Assembly: GCA_903876735.1 (NCBI GenBank)
Contig: CAIRAW010000047.1
Span: 1 to 34,845 of the forward strand
Length of the DNA: 34,845 nt
Direction of reading: 5' to 3'
From: an uncultured beta proteobacterium
GTDB lineage: Bacteria > Pseudomonadota > Gammaproteobacteria > Burkholderiales > Burkholderiaceae_C
Under the pieces are notes generated by a model, which was not told the origin of the DNA, did not search any database, and saw only the letters and a program-made list of their open reading frames with translations. Positions within the stretch are counted from its first letter, which is position 1, and each line of letters starts with the position of its first letter. The position numbers and the translations under genes are program-made. Below, piece after piece: positions 8,472 through 17,643 of the stretch.

Positions 8472-8875
8472 TCCGCCCCTCCATGCCGTCCGGCCAGGGT
8501 GTGACAGCAAACGCCGGCACACGCGGCACGATCCTGCTGGCACACGGTTCACGCGACCCGCTCTGGAAAAAACCCATCGAAGCAGTGGCCAGCCAAATCC
8601 GCCAGATCGCCCCAACGGTGGCGGTGCGCTGCGCCTATCTGGAAGCAACGACCCCGGATCTGGCCAGCAGCGCGGCTGAGTTGGCAAATCTGGGCATCGT
8701 CTCGATCAGTGTTGTGCCGCTTTTTATGGGTGTCGGCAAGCACGCACGCGAGGACCTGCCGATCCTGCTCGCCGCCTTGCGCGCCAGCCACCCGCACATT
8801 GTGTTTGACTTGCGGCCATCGCTCGGTGAAGAGCCCCAGATCATCGAATTGATCGCCAGAATAGCCATTTCCTGA
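8468..8875 (+). CDS. Short CbiX/SirB-type tetrapyrrole chelatase
   Basis: 135 residues; ATG 8468 overlaps the lptG stop. The sequence matches the short CbiX family (class II chelatases): LLAHGSRDPLWKKP with His26, then a FMGVGKHAREDLP block with His92, the two histidines expected to bind metal or tetrapyrrole. Short forms act as homodimers that insert Co2+ or Fe2+ into sirohydrochlorin. Iron insertion would make siroheme, the cofactor of the sulfite reductase encoded at 20,621-22,387, and the next gene is cysB. That link is inference; cobalt chelation for cobalamin is the alternative. The first 20 residues are poorly conserved, so the true start may be a little later. Confidence 0.82.
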   Translation: MIRPSMPSGQGVTANAGTRGTILLAHGSRDPLWKKPIEAVASQIRQIAPTVAVRCAYLEATTPDLASSAAELANLGIVSISVVPLFMGVGKHAREDLPILLAALRASHPHIVFDLRPSLGEEPQIIELIARIAIS

Positions 8876-8912
8876 CCCAATTCGTCAATTGGTTATACGA
8901 TTGAGGCATAAT

Positions 8913-8936
8913 AAATTTCACTGTTAGCTGAAATTT
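8913..8936. promoter_or_regulatory. Perfect inverted repeat at the cysB start
   Basis: AAATTTCA (8913-8920) and TGAAATTT (8929-8936) are exact reverse complements around an 8-base spacer, ending three bases before the cysB ATG. No Shine-Dalgarno sequence is visible between them. It could be a CysB autoregulatory site, since CysB represses its own gene in enteric bacteria, or an mRNA hairpin that masks the start. Confidence 0.6.
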
Positions 8937-8939
8937 GGC

Positions 8940-9893
8940 ATGAATCTACATCAATTCCGTTTTGTCCAGGAAGCCGTACGGCGCGACCTCAACCTGACCG
9001 AAGCCGCCAAGGCCCTCCACACCTCCCAACCCGGCGTCTCCAAAGCCATCATCGAACTGGAAGAAGAACTCGGCATCGAAATCTTTGCCCGGCACGGCAA
9101 ACGTCTCAAACGCGTAACCGAGCCCGGACAACTGGTTCTCAAGAGCATCGAACTGATCCTGCGCGAAATCGGCAACCTCAAGCGCATCGGCGAGCAGTAC
9201 AGCGCCGAGGATAGCGGCACGCTCTCGATCGCCACCACGCACACCCAGGCGCGCTATGTGCTGCCGGCGCCGGTCGCCAAACTGCGCCTGACCTACCCCA
9301 AGATCAACGTCAGCCTGCACCAGGGCTCGCCCGATCAGGTGGCGCGCATGCTGATCGACGAAGTGGCCGAGATCGGCATCGCCACAGAATCGCTGACCGG
9401 CTATTCCGAACTCGTCACCCTGCCCTGCTACGAGTGGCAACACGTGCTGGTGCTGCCGGTCGGTCACCCGCTGTGCCAGAAGGAGCACATCACGCTCGAA
9501 GACATTGCGCGCGAACCGTTGATCACCTACCACCCGGCCTACACCGGGCGGACCAAGATCGACCATGCGTTTGCCACGCGCAAACTCGAGCCGCGCATCG
9601 CGCTCGAAGCCATCGATTCGGACGTGATCAAGACCTATGTGCGCCTGGGTCTGGGCATCGGCATCGCAGCTGAAATGTCGGTCACCGACGTCGTGGCCGA
9701 TGGCGCCAAGAGCGATCTGGTGGTGCGCCCGGCCGGCATACTGTTTGGCCAGAACGTCACGCGCGTCGCCTTCAAACGCGGCGCCTACCTGCGCAACTTT
9801 GTTTACAACTTTGCCGAATTGCTCAGCGACCGCCTTAGCCGAACTCTGGTCGAGCGCGCCATGACCGGGCACGTGGACGACTACGAGCTCTAA
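8940..9893 (+). CDS. cysB: CysB-type LysR transcriptional regulator of sulfur assimilation
   Basis: 317 residues, near the 324 of E. coli CysB. Residues 1-60 form the winged HTH (MNLHQFRFVQEAVRRDLNLT, then AAKALHTSQPGVSKAI), and about 90-300 is the LysR effector domain. Specific CysB features are LTEAAKALHTSQPGVSKAIIE, the TTHTQARY segment at about 99-106 that in CysB binds the inducer N-acetylserine/O-acetylserine, and the LGLGIGIAAEMS stretch. CysB activates sulfate and sulfite reduction genes when sulfur is short. The obvious target in the window is the 19,771-25,890 block. The related regulator Cbl is an alternative. An exact inverted repeat lies just before the start codon. Confidence 0.9.
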   Translation: MNLHQFRFVQEAVRRDLNLTEAAKALHTSQPGVSKAIIELEEELGIEIFARHGKRLKRVTEPGQLVLKSIELILREIGNLKRIGEQYSAEDSGTLSIATTHTQARYVLPAPVAKLRLTYPKINVSLHQGSPDQVARMLIDEVAEIGIATESLTGYSELVTLPCYEWQHVLVLPVGHPLCQKEHITLEDIAREPLITYHPAYTGRTKIDHAFATRKLEPRIALEAIDSDVIKTYVRLGLGIGIAAEMSVTDVVADGAKSDLVVRPAGILFGQNVTRVAFKRGAYLRNFVYNFAELLSDRLSRTLVERAMTGHVDDYEL

Positions 9894-9925
9894 AACCCTT
9901 TTCTCACCCGCTGACGAGACACGCC

Positions 9926-11098
9926 ATGAACAGCGCAAGAACCCCCACCCTGCAGAGCCGCCTGCCCAACGTCGGCACCACCATCTTCACCGTCATGTCC
10001 ACGCTGGCGGCCGAGAAGAACGCGGTTAATCTGGGCCAGGGCTTTCCCGATTTCAACTGCGACCCGGCCCTGGTTGATGCCGTGACGAGCGCCATGCAAA
10101 AGGGCTTGAACCAGTACCCGCCGATGACCGGTGTGCCGGTGCTGCGCGAGGCCATCGCCAACAAGGTCGAGGCCCTGTACGGCCATCGCTACAACGCCGC
10201 CAGCGAGATCACCGTCACGGCTGGCGCCACGCAAGCCATCATCACCGCCATCCTGGCCATCGTTCATCCAGGTGACGAAGTCATCGTGCTGGAGCCCTGC
10301 TACGACAGCTATGTGCCCAACATCGAACTGGCCGGCGGCGTCACCGTACGCGTACCCCTGACGCCCGGCACATTCCGCCCCGACTTCGACAAAATCGCCG
10401 CCGCCATTACGCCCAAAACGCGCGCCATCCTGATCAACTCGCCGCACAACCCGAGCGGCACGGTGTGGAGTGCGCAGGACATGCTGCGCCTGCAGGAAAT
10501 TCTGGCGCCAACCGACGTGCTGCTGATCAGCGACGAGGTCTATGAGCACATGGTGTTCGACGGCCAGCAGCATGAGAGCGCCGCGCGCTATGCCGGCCTG
10601 GCGGCACGCGCCTTCATCGTCTCGAGTTTCGGCAAGACCTACCATGTGACGGGCTGGAAGGTTGGTTACGTGGCAGCACCTGCGGCCCTGACCGCCGAGT
10701 TCCGCAAGGTGCATCAGTTCAACGTCTTCACCGTCAACACGCCGGTGCAGCACGCGCTGGCCGCCTACATGGCCGACGCCAAGCCCTATCTGGAACTCTC
10801 AGCCTTTTATCAGCGCAAGCGCGACCTGTTTCGCGCTGGCCTTGCGCGCACCAAGTTCAAACTGCTGCCAGGCGAAGGCACCTACTTCCAGTGCGTTGAC
10901 ATCTCTGGTTTGGCCGTGCCCGAGCGCAATCTGCCCGAAGCCGAGTTCTGCCTCTGGCTGACATCCGAGATTGGCGTCGCAGCAATTCCACTGTCGGCCT
11001 TCTACGGCAACGGCTTTGACCAGCACGTGGTGCGCTTCTGTTTTGCCAAGAAGGATGAAACGCTCAACTCTGCGCTGCAGCGACTTCAAGCGCTTTAA
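9926..11098 (+). CDS. PLP-dependent class I/II aminotransferase (methionine aminotransferase type)
   Basis: 390 residues of fold-type I aminotransferase, closest by eye to YbdL/KAT-like methionine aminotransferases. Motifs: LGQGFPDF near the N-terminus, ATQAIITAI for phosphate binding, NSPHNPSGTVW with the conserved Asn that holds PLP, ISDEVYEH with the Asp that bonds the pyridine nitrogen, SSFGKTYHVTGWKVGY with the Schiff-base Lys237, and VVRFCFAKKDETL with the substrate-carboxylate Arg near the C-terminus. It starts 32 bases after cysB, so it may share that transcript and serve methionine salvage, which would fit sulfur regulation (inference). It converges on hrpA with three bases between stop codons. 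Confidence 0.87.
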   Translation: MNSARTPTLQSRLPNVGTTIFTVMSTLAAEKNAVNLGQGFPDFNCDPALVDAVTSAMQKGLNQYPPMTGVPVLREAIANKVEALYGHRYNAASEITVTAGATQAIITAILAIVHPGDEVIVLEPCYDSYVPNIELAGGVTVRVPLTPGTFRPDFDKIAAAITPKTRAILINSPHNPSGTVWSAQDMLRLQEILAPTDVLLISDEVYEHMVFDGQQHESAARYAGLAARAFIVSSFGKTYHVTGWKVGYVAAPAALTAEFRKVHQFNVFTVNTPVQHALAAYMADAKPYLELSAFYQRKRDLFRAGLARTKFKLLPGEGTYFQCVDISGLAVPERNLPEAEFCLWLTSEIGVAAIPLSAFYGNGFDQHVVRFCFAKKDETLNSALQRLQAL

Positions 11099-11101
11099 GC
11101 T

Positions 11102-14100
11102 TCAGAGCAACTGCGCCCAGGCTTTGTCGAGCCGCTTGACGCTGACCGGCTGCGGCGTGCGCAGTTCCTGCGCGAAGAAGCTCACGCGCAATTCCTCCAG
11201 CAGCCAGCGGAACTCCTGCATGCGCTCATCGACCACGCCTTTGCGCTCGGCCACCAGGCGCCAGTAGCGCTGCTCCAGCGGTCGCAATTCGGCCAGCCGT
11301 GCCGCATCGCGCGCCGGATCGGCACGGTACTTGTCGAGGCGCGCCGTGATCGCCTTGAGGTAGCGCGCGAAGTGCTGCAACGGACCCCAGGGTGAGTTGG
11401 CCAGAAAACGCTTGGGCATCAAGCGCGCCAGTTGCTGGGCCACATCGGCCGTGGCCTCGGGCGCATTGCGCGTGTCCTTGAGCTTGCGCGCGGCGCCAGC
11501 GTATTCCAGCAGGATGACCGCAGCCAGACGCGCCACCTCAACGGCAATCAGGGTCAGACGCCCCCGGCCCTCGTCAATGCGGCGTTTGAAATCCGCTTCA
11601 TTGGTCGGCAACGGTTCCAGCAGAAAGGCCCGGTCAAGCGCCACGCTGACAATCTGCTCGCGCAGTTCCTCGATCGTGCCGCCGCCCGAACCGTCAGGCG
11701 ACTTACCGACCTGCAGGTAGGTGATCGCCATCTTCTGCAAGTCTGGAATATTTTTTTCCAGGTACTTGAGCGCATCCTTGATCTGCAGCGAAAACAGACG
11801 GCGCAGGCCGGCACGGTGTTTGGCCGCCGCGACATCGGGCTCGTCAAAGACTTCGATCAGCACGGCGTCACCCGCGTCAATCAGGCCCGGGTAGCCAATC
11901 AGGGTCTGACCGCCCTTCTGGATCTCCAGCAACTCGGGCAACTCGCCGAATGTCCAGGCGGTGTAGCGCTGGCCGGCCGGTGCGGCGGCAGTCGATGGCT
12001 TGGCAATGGTCGGCGCTGCACTGCGACCGGTGCCAATCGGCGCATTGTCGTTCTGCGTTGGCAAGGCCGCCGCATTGCTGGCCAGTTTGAGTCCGGCCAG
12101 TGCCTGAAAGGCACCGCGCGCCTGGGCACCAAGCTCTGATTTGAGCGCACCCAGGTTGCGACCGTGACCCAACTGGCGACCATGCTCGTCCACCACGCGA
12201 AAGTTCATGAAAAAATGCGGGCTTAGCATGTCGACCTTGATGTCGGCGCGCACCACGTCAAGCGAGGTCGCCAGGCGCACCAACTTCAGCACGGCGTCGA
12301 CGAGAGAGCCATGGCCGAAGATGGCCGGCTCCAACAGCGCCTGCGCCATCTTCGCAGCGCTGTCCGGCAGCGGCACCAGGCGCGAACGTGGCCGTTGGTG
12401 CAGGGTTTTCAGCAGTGCCTGAATCTTGTCCTTGAGCATGCCGGGCACCAGCCACTCGCAGCGTTCCTCGTTGACCTGGTTCAGCACAAACAGCGGCACC
12501 GTGGCCGTCAGACCGTCCTTGGCATCGCCCGGTTCGTGCAGGTAAGTCGCAGCGCAATCGACACCGCCCAGGCGCAGCGTTTTCGGAAACGACTGCGTCG
12601 TGATGCCGGCCGCCTCGTGGCGCATCAACTCATCGAGCGTGAGCAGCAAGAGATTGGGCTGCTTTTTGATCTCGTCGCGGTACCAGTTCTCGAAACTGTA
12701 GGCGCTGCAGACATCGGCAGGCAACTGCTGGTCGTAGAAAGCGTAGATCAGTTCTTCGTCCACCAGCACATCCTGCCGCCGTGCCTTGTGCTCCATATCC
12801 TCCACTTGCCGGATCAGACGCTGGTTGGCGTTGAGGAAGGGCAGCTTGGTTTCCCACTGCCCGGCCACCAAGGCTTCGCGGATGAATATCTCGCGCGCAG
12901 CAACACCATCCACGCGGCCGAAGTTAACGCGACGCCCGCTGTAGATCACGATGCCGTAGAGCGTGGCGCGCTCCAGTGCCACCACCTCGCCGGCCTTCTT
13001 CTCCCAGTGCGGATCAAGCAACTGCTTTTTGAGCAGATGGTCTGCCACCTGCTCCAGCCATTGCGGTTCGATATTGGCGATGCCGCGGCCAAACAAGCGC
13101 GTCGTCTCGACCAGTTCAGCCGCCACTACCCAGCGCCCCGGCTTCTTGCTCAGATGCGCACCCGGGTGGGCAAAGAACTTGATGCCGCGCGCGCCCAGAT
13201 ACTCGCCCTGATTCGCTTCGACCTCGACCTTGCAACCGATGTTGCCGAGCAGGCCCGACAACATCGACAAATGCAATTGCTCGTAGCTCGCCGGCGCGGT
13301 GTTCAAACGCCACTTGTGCTCAGCCACCACCGTGTGCAACTGCGAGTGGATGTCGCGCCATTCGCGCACCCGGCGGATGTTGACGAAGTTTTGCCGCAGC
13401 AACTGTTCGTACTGACGGTTGGAGAGTTTGTGTTGGCCCTCGCCACCTTTCCCGTCATTGATCCATTTCCACAGTTTCAGATAGCCGCTGAATTCGCTCT
13501 TCTCGTCGTCAAACTTGACATGCGCCTGATCGGCCTGGGCCTGCGCCTCCAGTGGTCGGTTGCGCACGTCCTGCACGCTCAGCGCCGACGCAATCACCAG
13601 CACCTCGTCGAGCGCGCTGCGGGAACGTGCTTCCAGAATCATGCGACCGACGCGCGGGTCCAGCGGCAAACGGGCCAGTTCCGTTCCCATTGCCGTCAAC
13701 TCGTTGGCCTCGTCCACGGCGCCGAGTTCGTTCAACAACTGGTAACCGTCGGCAATCGCGCGACCGGACGGACGCTCCAGGAACGGGAACTCCTCGACGC
13801 CGCCGAGGTGCAGCGACTTCATGCGCAGGATGACACCGGCCAATGAACTGCGCAGGATTTCGGGATCGGTAAAGCGCGGGCGGCCGTCAAAATCCTTCTG
13901 CTCGTAAAGCCGGATGCAGATGCCATTGGCAACCCGGCCGCAGCGCCCGGCGCGCTGATTGGCAGAAGACTGGCTGATCGGCTCCACCAGCAACTGCTCG
14001 ACTTTGCTGCGAAAGCTGTAGCGCTTCATGCGCGCCGTGCCGGCGTCGATCACGTAGCGGATGCCGGGCACGGTAAGCGAGGTCTCGGCCACATTGGTGG

Positions 14101-15013
14101 CCAGCACAATGCGCCGGCCATTGTGGCCGTCGAAGATGCGATCCTGCTCGGCCTGCGACAGGCGCGCAAACAGCGGCAGCACCTCTGCATTGCGAAACAG
14201 CGGCTGGTGGCTAAGATGCCGGCGCAAATGGTCGGCGGCCTCGCGGATCTCGCGCTCGCCCGGCAGAAACACCAGGATGTCGCCGCTGTTGTGCACATCG
14301 CGCCAGAGTTCATCGACGCCGTCGGCAATGGCACTGTTGAGGTCGTACTCGCGTGACTCTTCAAACGGCCGGTAACGCTGCTCCACCGGGAACATGCGCC
14401 CCGACACCATAATCACCGGCGCTGGTCCATTTCTACTCGCAAAGTGATCGGCAAAGCGCTGCGCGTCGATGGTGGCCGAAGTCACGATGATTTTCAGGTC
14501 GGGTCGGCGCGGCAGGATCTGGCGCAGGTAGCCCAGCAGAAAATCGATGTTCAGGCTGCGCTCGTGCGCCTCGTCGATGATGATGGTGTCGTAGGCCTTG
14601 AGCAGCGGGTCGGTCTGCGTTTCGGCCAGCAAAATGCCGTCCGTCATGAGCTTGACCGATGCATCGCGGCTGAGCCGGTCTTGAAAGCGCACCTTGAAAC
14701 CCACGACGTCGCCCAGCGGCGTCTTGAGTTCCTCGGCGATGCGCTTGGCGACCGAACTTGCCGCAATGCGGCGCGGCTGGGTGTGACCGATCAGCTTGCC
14801 GCGCCCCGGCGGGTAGTTCAGCTTGCCACGCCCCATGGCCAGTGCGATCTTGGGCAGTTGCGTGGTCTTGCCGGAGCCGGTTTCACCGCAGACGATGATG
14901 ACCTGGTGCTGCTGCAAGGCGGCTGCGATCTCGTCGCGTTTTTCCGACACCGGCAGCGCGGGAGGAAACTCGATTTTCAGGGGACAGGCGGACAAGGGGG
15001 AAACTTCAGTCAA
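11102..15013 (-). CDS. hrpA: ATP-dependent RNA helicase HrpA (DEAH box)
   Basis: 1303 residues, matching the roughly 1300 of E. coli HrpA. Walker A is CGETGSGKT (Lys49/Thr50), the DEAH box is IIIDEAHERS at 147-150, motif III is TSATID, and motif VI is QRAGRCGR. The helicase core is followed by the HA2/OB-fold region and the long C-terminal DUF3418 extension typical of bacterial HrpA. The enzyme unwinds RNA 3'-5'; in E. coli HrpA rescues collided ribosomes and processes fimbrial mRNA. The start is uncertain: the longest frame begins at TTG (15011-15013), with no clear ribosome binding site, and the first ATG is well inside the ATPase domain. It is divergent from argA across 76 bases. Confidence 0.95.
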   Translation of the reverse strand: MTEVSPLSACPLKIEFPPALPVSEKRDEIAAALQQHQVIIVCGETGSGKTTQLPKIALAMGRGKLNYPPGRGKLIGHTQPRRIAASSVAKRIAEELKTPLGDVVGFKVRFQDRLSRDASVKLMTDGILLAETQTDPLLKAYDTIIIDEAHERSLNIDFLLGYLRQILPRRPDLKIIVTSATIDAQRFADHFASRNGPAPVIMVSGRMFPVEQRYRPFEESREYDLNSAIADGVDELWRDVHNSGDILVFLPGEREIREAADHLRRHLSHQPLFRNAEVLPLFARLSQAEQDRIFDGHNGRRIVLATNVAETSLTVPGIRYVIDAGTARMKRYSFRSKVEQLLVEPISQSSANQRAGRCGRVANGICIRLYEQKDFDGRPRFTDPEILRSSLAGVILRMKSLHLGGVEEFPFLERPSGRAIADGYQLLNELGAVDEANELTAMGTELARLPLDPRVGRMILEARSRSALDEVLVIASALSVQDVRNRPLEAQAQADQAHVKFDDEKSEFSGYLKLWKWINDGKGGEGQHKLSNRQYEQLLRQNFVNIRRVREWRDIHSQLHTVVAEHKWRLNTAPASYEQLHLSMLSGLLGNIGCKVEVEANQGEYLGARGIKFFAHPGAHLSKKPGRWVVAAELVETTRLFGRGIANIEPQWLEQVADHLLKKQLLDPHWEKKAGEVVALERATLYGIVIYSGRRVNFGRVDGVAAREIFIREALVAGQWETKLPFLNANQRLIRQVEDMEHKARRQDVLVDEELIYAFYDQQLPADVCSAYSFENWYRDEIKKQPNLLLLTLDELMRHEAAGITTQSFPKTLRLGGVDCAATYLHEPGDAKDGLTATVPLFVLNQVNEERCEWLVPGMLKDKIQALLKTLHQRPRSRLVPLPDSAAKMAQALLEPAIFGHGSLVDAVLKLVRLATSLDVVRADIKVDMLSPHFFMNFRVVDEHGRQLGHGRNLGALKSELGAQARGAFQALAGLKLASNAAALPTQNDNAPIGTGRSAAPTIAKPSTAAAPAGQRYTAWTFGELPELLEIQKGGQTLIGYPGLIDAGDAVLIEVFDEPDVAAAKHRAGLRRLFSLQIKDALKYLEKNIPDLQKMAITYLQVGKSPDGSGGGTIEELREQIVSVALDRAFLLEPLPTNEADFKRRIDEGRGRLTLIAVEVARLAAVILLEYAGAARKLKDTRNAPEATADVAQQLARLMPKRFLANSPWGPLQHFARYLKAITARLDKYRADPARDAARLAELRPLEQRYWRLVAERKGVVDERMQEFRWLLEELRVSFFAQELRTPQPVSVKRLDKAWAQLL

Positions 15014-15089
15014 AATGAACGCTAAGCGTGGGTTCGCGCAATTATCCCCTGATGCATGGTTTTAACCGATCAGCTACACCTTTGATTTG

Positions 15090-16445
15090 ATGTCCTCTGT
15101 TTTCAACTTTACCTTCGTGCCCTGGTTTCGTTCCGTGGCGCCTTATATCCACAAGTTTCGCAATCAGACTTTTGTCGTCGGCATTGCGGGCGAAGCGATA
15201 GCGGCGGGCAAACTGCAGTCGCTGGCGCAGGATCTGGCCATGATCCAGAGCATGGGCGTGAAAGTGGTTCTGGTACACGGCTTTCGGCCCCAGGTCACGG
15301 AACAGCTCACGGCCAAGGGGCATACCTCGCATTATTCGCACGGCATGCGCATCACCGACAGCGTGGCACTTGACTGCGCGCAGGAAGCCGCCGGCCAACT
15401 GCGCTACGAGATTGAGGCCGCCTTCAGCCAGGGCCTGCCCAATACGCCAATGGCGGGCGCGACGGTGCGCGTGATCTCGGGCAACTTCATCACGGCCCGC
15501 CCGGTCGGGATTGTGGACGGCGTGGACTTCCAGCACTCGGGTCTGGTGCGCAAGGTGGACACGGCCGGCATTCTGAAAACGCTCGATTTCGGCGCCATGG
15601 TGCTGCTCTCGCCGGTCGGCTTCTCGCCCACCGGCGAAGCCTTCAACCTGACGATGGAAGAAGTCGCCACCTCGGTCGCCGTTGCCCTGCAGGCCGACAA
15701 GCTGATTTTTGTCACCGAGGTCCCGGGCATCCGCATCGATCCGGGCCAGCCCGAAAGCGATGACAACCCGATCGACACCGAACTGCCGCTGGCCGCTGCC
15801 GAAAAACTGTTGGCCGAACTGCCTTCGGCCAACCAGCCCACCGATACCGCCTTTTACCTGCAGCATTGCGTGGCGGCCTGCAAGAACGGGGTCGAACGCA
15901 GTCACATCATTCCGTTCGCGGTGGACGGCTCCATCCTGCTGGAGGTCTATGTGCACGACGGCATCGGCACCATGGTGGTGGACGAAAAACTCGAGAGCCT
16001 GCGCGAAGCCACGGTGGAAGATGTGGGTGGCATCCTGCAACTGATAGAGCCCTTCGAGAAAGACGGCACGCTGGTCAAGCGCAGCCGCACCGAGATCGAA
16101 CGCGACGTTGGCAACTACACGGTGATCGAACACGACGGTGTCATTTTTGCCTGCGCAGCGCTCTACACCTATCCTGAGGCCCGTACGGCCGAGATGGCGG
16201 CATTGACGGTGTCACCCCAGGTGCAGGGTCAGGGCGATGGCGAGCGGGTTCTCAAACGCATCGAACAACGCGCCAGGGTGGCCGGACTTGACAGTATTTT
16301 TGTGCTGACCACGCGCACCACGCACTGGTTCCTCAAACGCGGCTTTGTGCTGGTGGATCCGGATTGGCTGCCCGAAGCACGCAAACGCAAGTACAACTGG
16401 GACCGCAAGAGCCAGGTGCTGGTGAAGAAACTGGTCAACGCCTGA
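15090..16445 (+). CDS. argA: N-acetylglutamate synthase (amino-acid N-acetyltransferase)
   Basis: 451 residues from ATG 15090 (a TTG one codon earlier is equivalent). This is the classical two-domain ArgA: an amino-acid-kinase-like domain at about 15-285 (VVGIAGEAIAAGKLQSLAQD, VVLVHGFRPQV) that binds arginine for feedback inhibition, and a GNAT acetyltransferase domain at about 300-445 with LTVSPQVQGQGDGERVLKRI as its acetyl-CoA loop. It transfers acetate from acetyl-CoA to glutamate, the first step of arginine synthesis. The acetyl-CoA loop reads QGQGDG where many relatives have QGxGxG, so it is intact. Its stop codon lies inside the end of dsbB on the other strand. Confidence 0.94.
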   Translation: MSSVFNFTFVPWFRSVAPYIHKFRNQTFVVGIAGEAIAAGKLQSLAQDLAMIQSMGVKVVLVHGFRPQVTEQLTAKGHTSHYSHGMRITDSVALDCAQEAAGQLRYEIEAAFSQGLPNTPMAGATVRVISGNFITARPVGIVDGVDFQHSGLVRKVDTAGILKTLDFGAMVLLSPVGFSPTGEAFNLTMEEVATSVAVALQADKLIFVTEVPGIRIDPGQPESDDNPIDTELPLAAAEKLLAELPSANQPTDTAFYLQHCVAACKNGVERSHIIPFAVDGSILLEVYVHDGIGTMVVDEKLESLREATVEDVGGILQLIEPFEKDGTLVKRSRTEIERDVGNYTVIEHDGVIFACAALYTYPEARTAEMAALTVSPQVQGQGDGERVLKRIEQRARVAGLDSIFVLTTRTTHWFLKRGFVLVDPDWLPEARKRKYNWDRKSQVLVKKLVNA

Positions 16446-16950
16446 ATTTTCGGGCGATCAGCAAGAGGCCCAGCAGGAAAAAAACGCTGAAGGACAGGAA
16501 CGCCCAGTTGGCGATGGAGCCACCCAGGAAACTCCAGTCAATCTTGCTGCAATCGCCGCTGCCTTTGAAGATCATGGGAATGGCGCGCTGCAACGGGAAG
16601 GTTTCGATCATTCCGTAGAAATCGCGCCCGCAGCTCACCACCTCGGGCGGATACCACTGCAGCCAGCTTTGCCGGGCTGCCACATAGGCGCCGAAACCTG
16701 CGCTTGGCAGCAAGAGAACGGCGCCACCCAAATGCATGCCTTTTTTGCCACTCGCGCCCGCCAGACCGGCCACCACGGCGACCAATACCACGGCATAGCG
16801 CTGAACGATGCACATCGGGCACGGTTCGATGCCCAGGCTGTGCTGCAGGTACTGACCGAATGCCAGCATGGCAACGCAGGCCGCTGCCACCCAGAGCAAG
16901 ACGGAGCGCGGGGATTTGTCGAGCCAACTGAGCAGTGTCTTGAGAATCAT
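16435..16950 (-). CDS. dsbB: Disulfide bond formation protein B
   Basis: 171 residues (E. coli DsbB has 176). Start ATG 16950 is preferred because AAGG sits six bases upstream; ATG 16956 overlaps that site. Four membrane helices are visible at about 17-35, 50-66, 73-92 and 147-166. The first periplasmic loop carries the redox pair C44-P-M-C47, and the second carries C107 and C134. DsbB passes electrons from DsbA to quinone in the inner membrane, keeping the periplasm able to form disulfides. DsbB is not required to attach hemes, but the periplasmic cytochrome at the left edge matures in the same compartment. The 3' end overlaps argA by 11 bases tail to tail. Confidence 0.93.
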   Translation of the reverse strand: MILKTLLSWLDKSPRSVLLWVAAACVAMLAFGQYLQHSLGIEPCPMCIVQRYAVVLVAVVAGLAGASGKKGMHLGGAVLLLPSAGFGAYVAARQSWLQWYPPEVVSCGRDFYGMIETFPLQRAIPMIFKGSGDCSKIDWSFLGGSIANWAFLSFSVFFLLGLLLIARKFRR

Positions 16951-17055
16951 CGCCATCCTTAAACGAGAAAACCACGGAACGAAGCGTCCAGTCCTTGGTC
17001 GCGTTCCAGGGAATAAAGTTCCTGCAATTGCAGGAAACCGACTCAATCCAGTGGA

Positions 17056-17286
17056 TTAAGCGGCGGCCTCGTCCGCTGCCTTGCAAGAAGGCGAACACAC
17101 GGCCTGGGATTTTCCAAGTATCTTGCGCGTCACCATCTGTGAGCGAGCGCGATGCTTGCCACACAGAAAGCACGACATGGTTGCAGCCCCGAAGGAGGTT
17201 GCAGCGGTGAAGGGTGAACCCGATACTTTGGATTTGTAACGCAGGCCGTCGGCCAGCATTTTCGTTTTGGTGTCTGCTTTTGCCAT
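17056..17286 (-). CDS. Small CxxC/CxxxC protein of unknown function
   Basis: 76 residues from ATG 17286 (ATG 17295 would add three). The longer open frame extending to 17688 is antisense to yggX and was discarded. The first half is Lys-rich ([20 protein letters not shown]). The second half carries C39-FL-C42 and C64-SPS-C68, a likely zinc-binding knuckle pair, in the context [14 protein letters not shown] recognise this as a conserved Burkholderiales-type hypothetical but cannot name a function; nucleic-acid binding is a guess from the basic charge and cysteines. It is divergent from yggX, with 84 bases between starts. Confidence 0.72.
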   Translation of the reverse strand: MAKADTKTKMLADGLRYKSKVSGSPFTAATSFGAATMSCFLCGKHRARSQMVTRKILGKSQAVCSPSCKAADEAAA

Positions 17287-17370
17287 AAGCTTCATTTTAC
17301 CGCAGTGGCCAGGGGCCTGCGAAAGCTTGCTAAAGTTGCCCCTTTTACAAGAATTGCAAAAAGGCTCCAT

Positions 17371-17643
17371 ATGGCACGCACTGTGAACTGCATCAAACTC
17401 GGCAAAGAAGCCGAAGGTATGGACTTTGCGCCCTACCCCGGCGAACTCGGCAAACGCATCTGGCAGAACGTCAGCAAGGAAGCCTGGGCCGCCTGGCTCA
17501 AGCATCAGACCATGCTGGTCAATGAGAACCGGCTGAACCTGGCCGACGCCCGGGCCCGCCAATACCTGGCGCGCCAGATGGAAAATCACTTTTTTGGCGA
17601 CGGTGCCGACGCCGCCCAGGGCTACGTGCCACCGAGCGCCTGA
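17371..17643 (+). CDS. yggX: Fe(II)-trafficking protein YggX
   Basis: 90 residues, full length for the family. The start ATG 17371 has AAGG seven bases upstream; an in-frame upstream start at 17305 adds unrelated residues. The opening [19 protein letters not shown] with the conserved Cys7, the [19 protein letters not shown] stretch and the C-terminal [15 protein letters not shown] block define the family. YggX is a cytosolic protein linked to iron handling and protection of Fe-S clusters from oxidants. Nearby Fe-S proteins in the window are the sulfite reductase, the APS reductase and FdxA, though there is no operon link. Confidence 0.95.
   Translation: MARTVNCIKLGKEAEGMDFAPYPGELGKRIWQNVSKEAWAAWLKHQTMLVNENRLNLADARARQYLARQMENHFFGDGADAAQGYVPPSA

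Noticed and set aside
8946..9938. 330-residue minus-strand frame
   Set aside because: Fully antisense to cysB, with shadow-type composition and no recognisable motif.
12311..13846. 511-residue open frame on the plus strand
   Set aside because: Antisense to the conserved helicase region of hrpA; long antisense frames arise from the GC-rich codon pattern, and the sequence is low-complexity Gln/Arg/Leu/His without domain features.
15042..16133. 363-residue minus-strand frame
   Set aside because: Antisense to argA, whose two domains are both clear on the plus strand.
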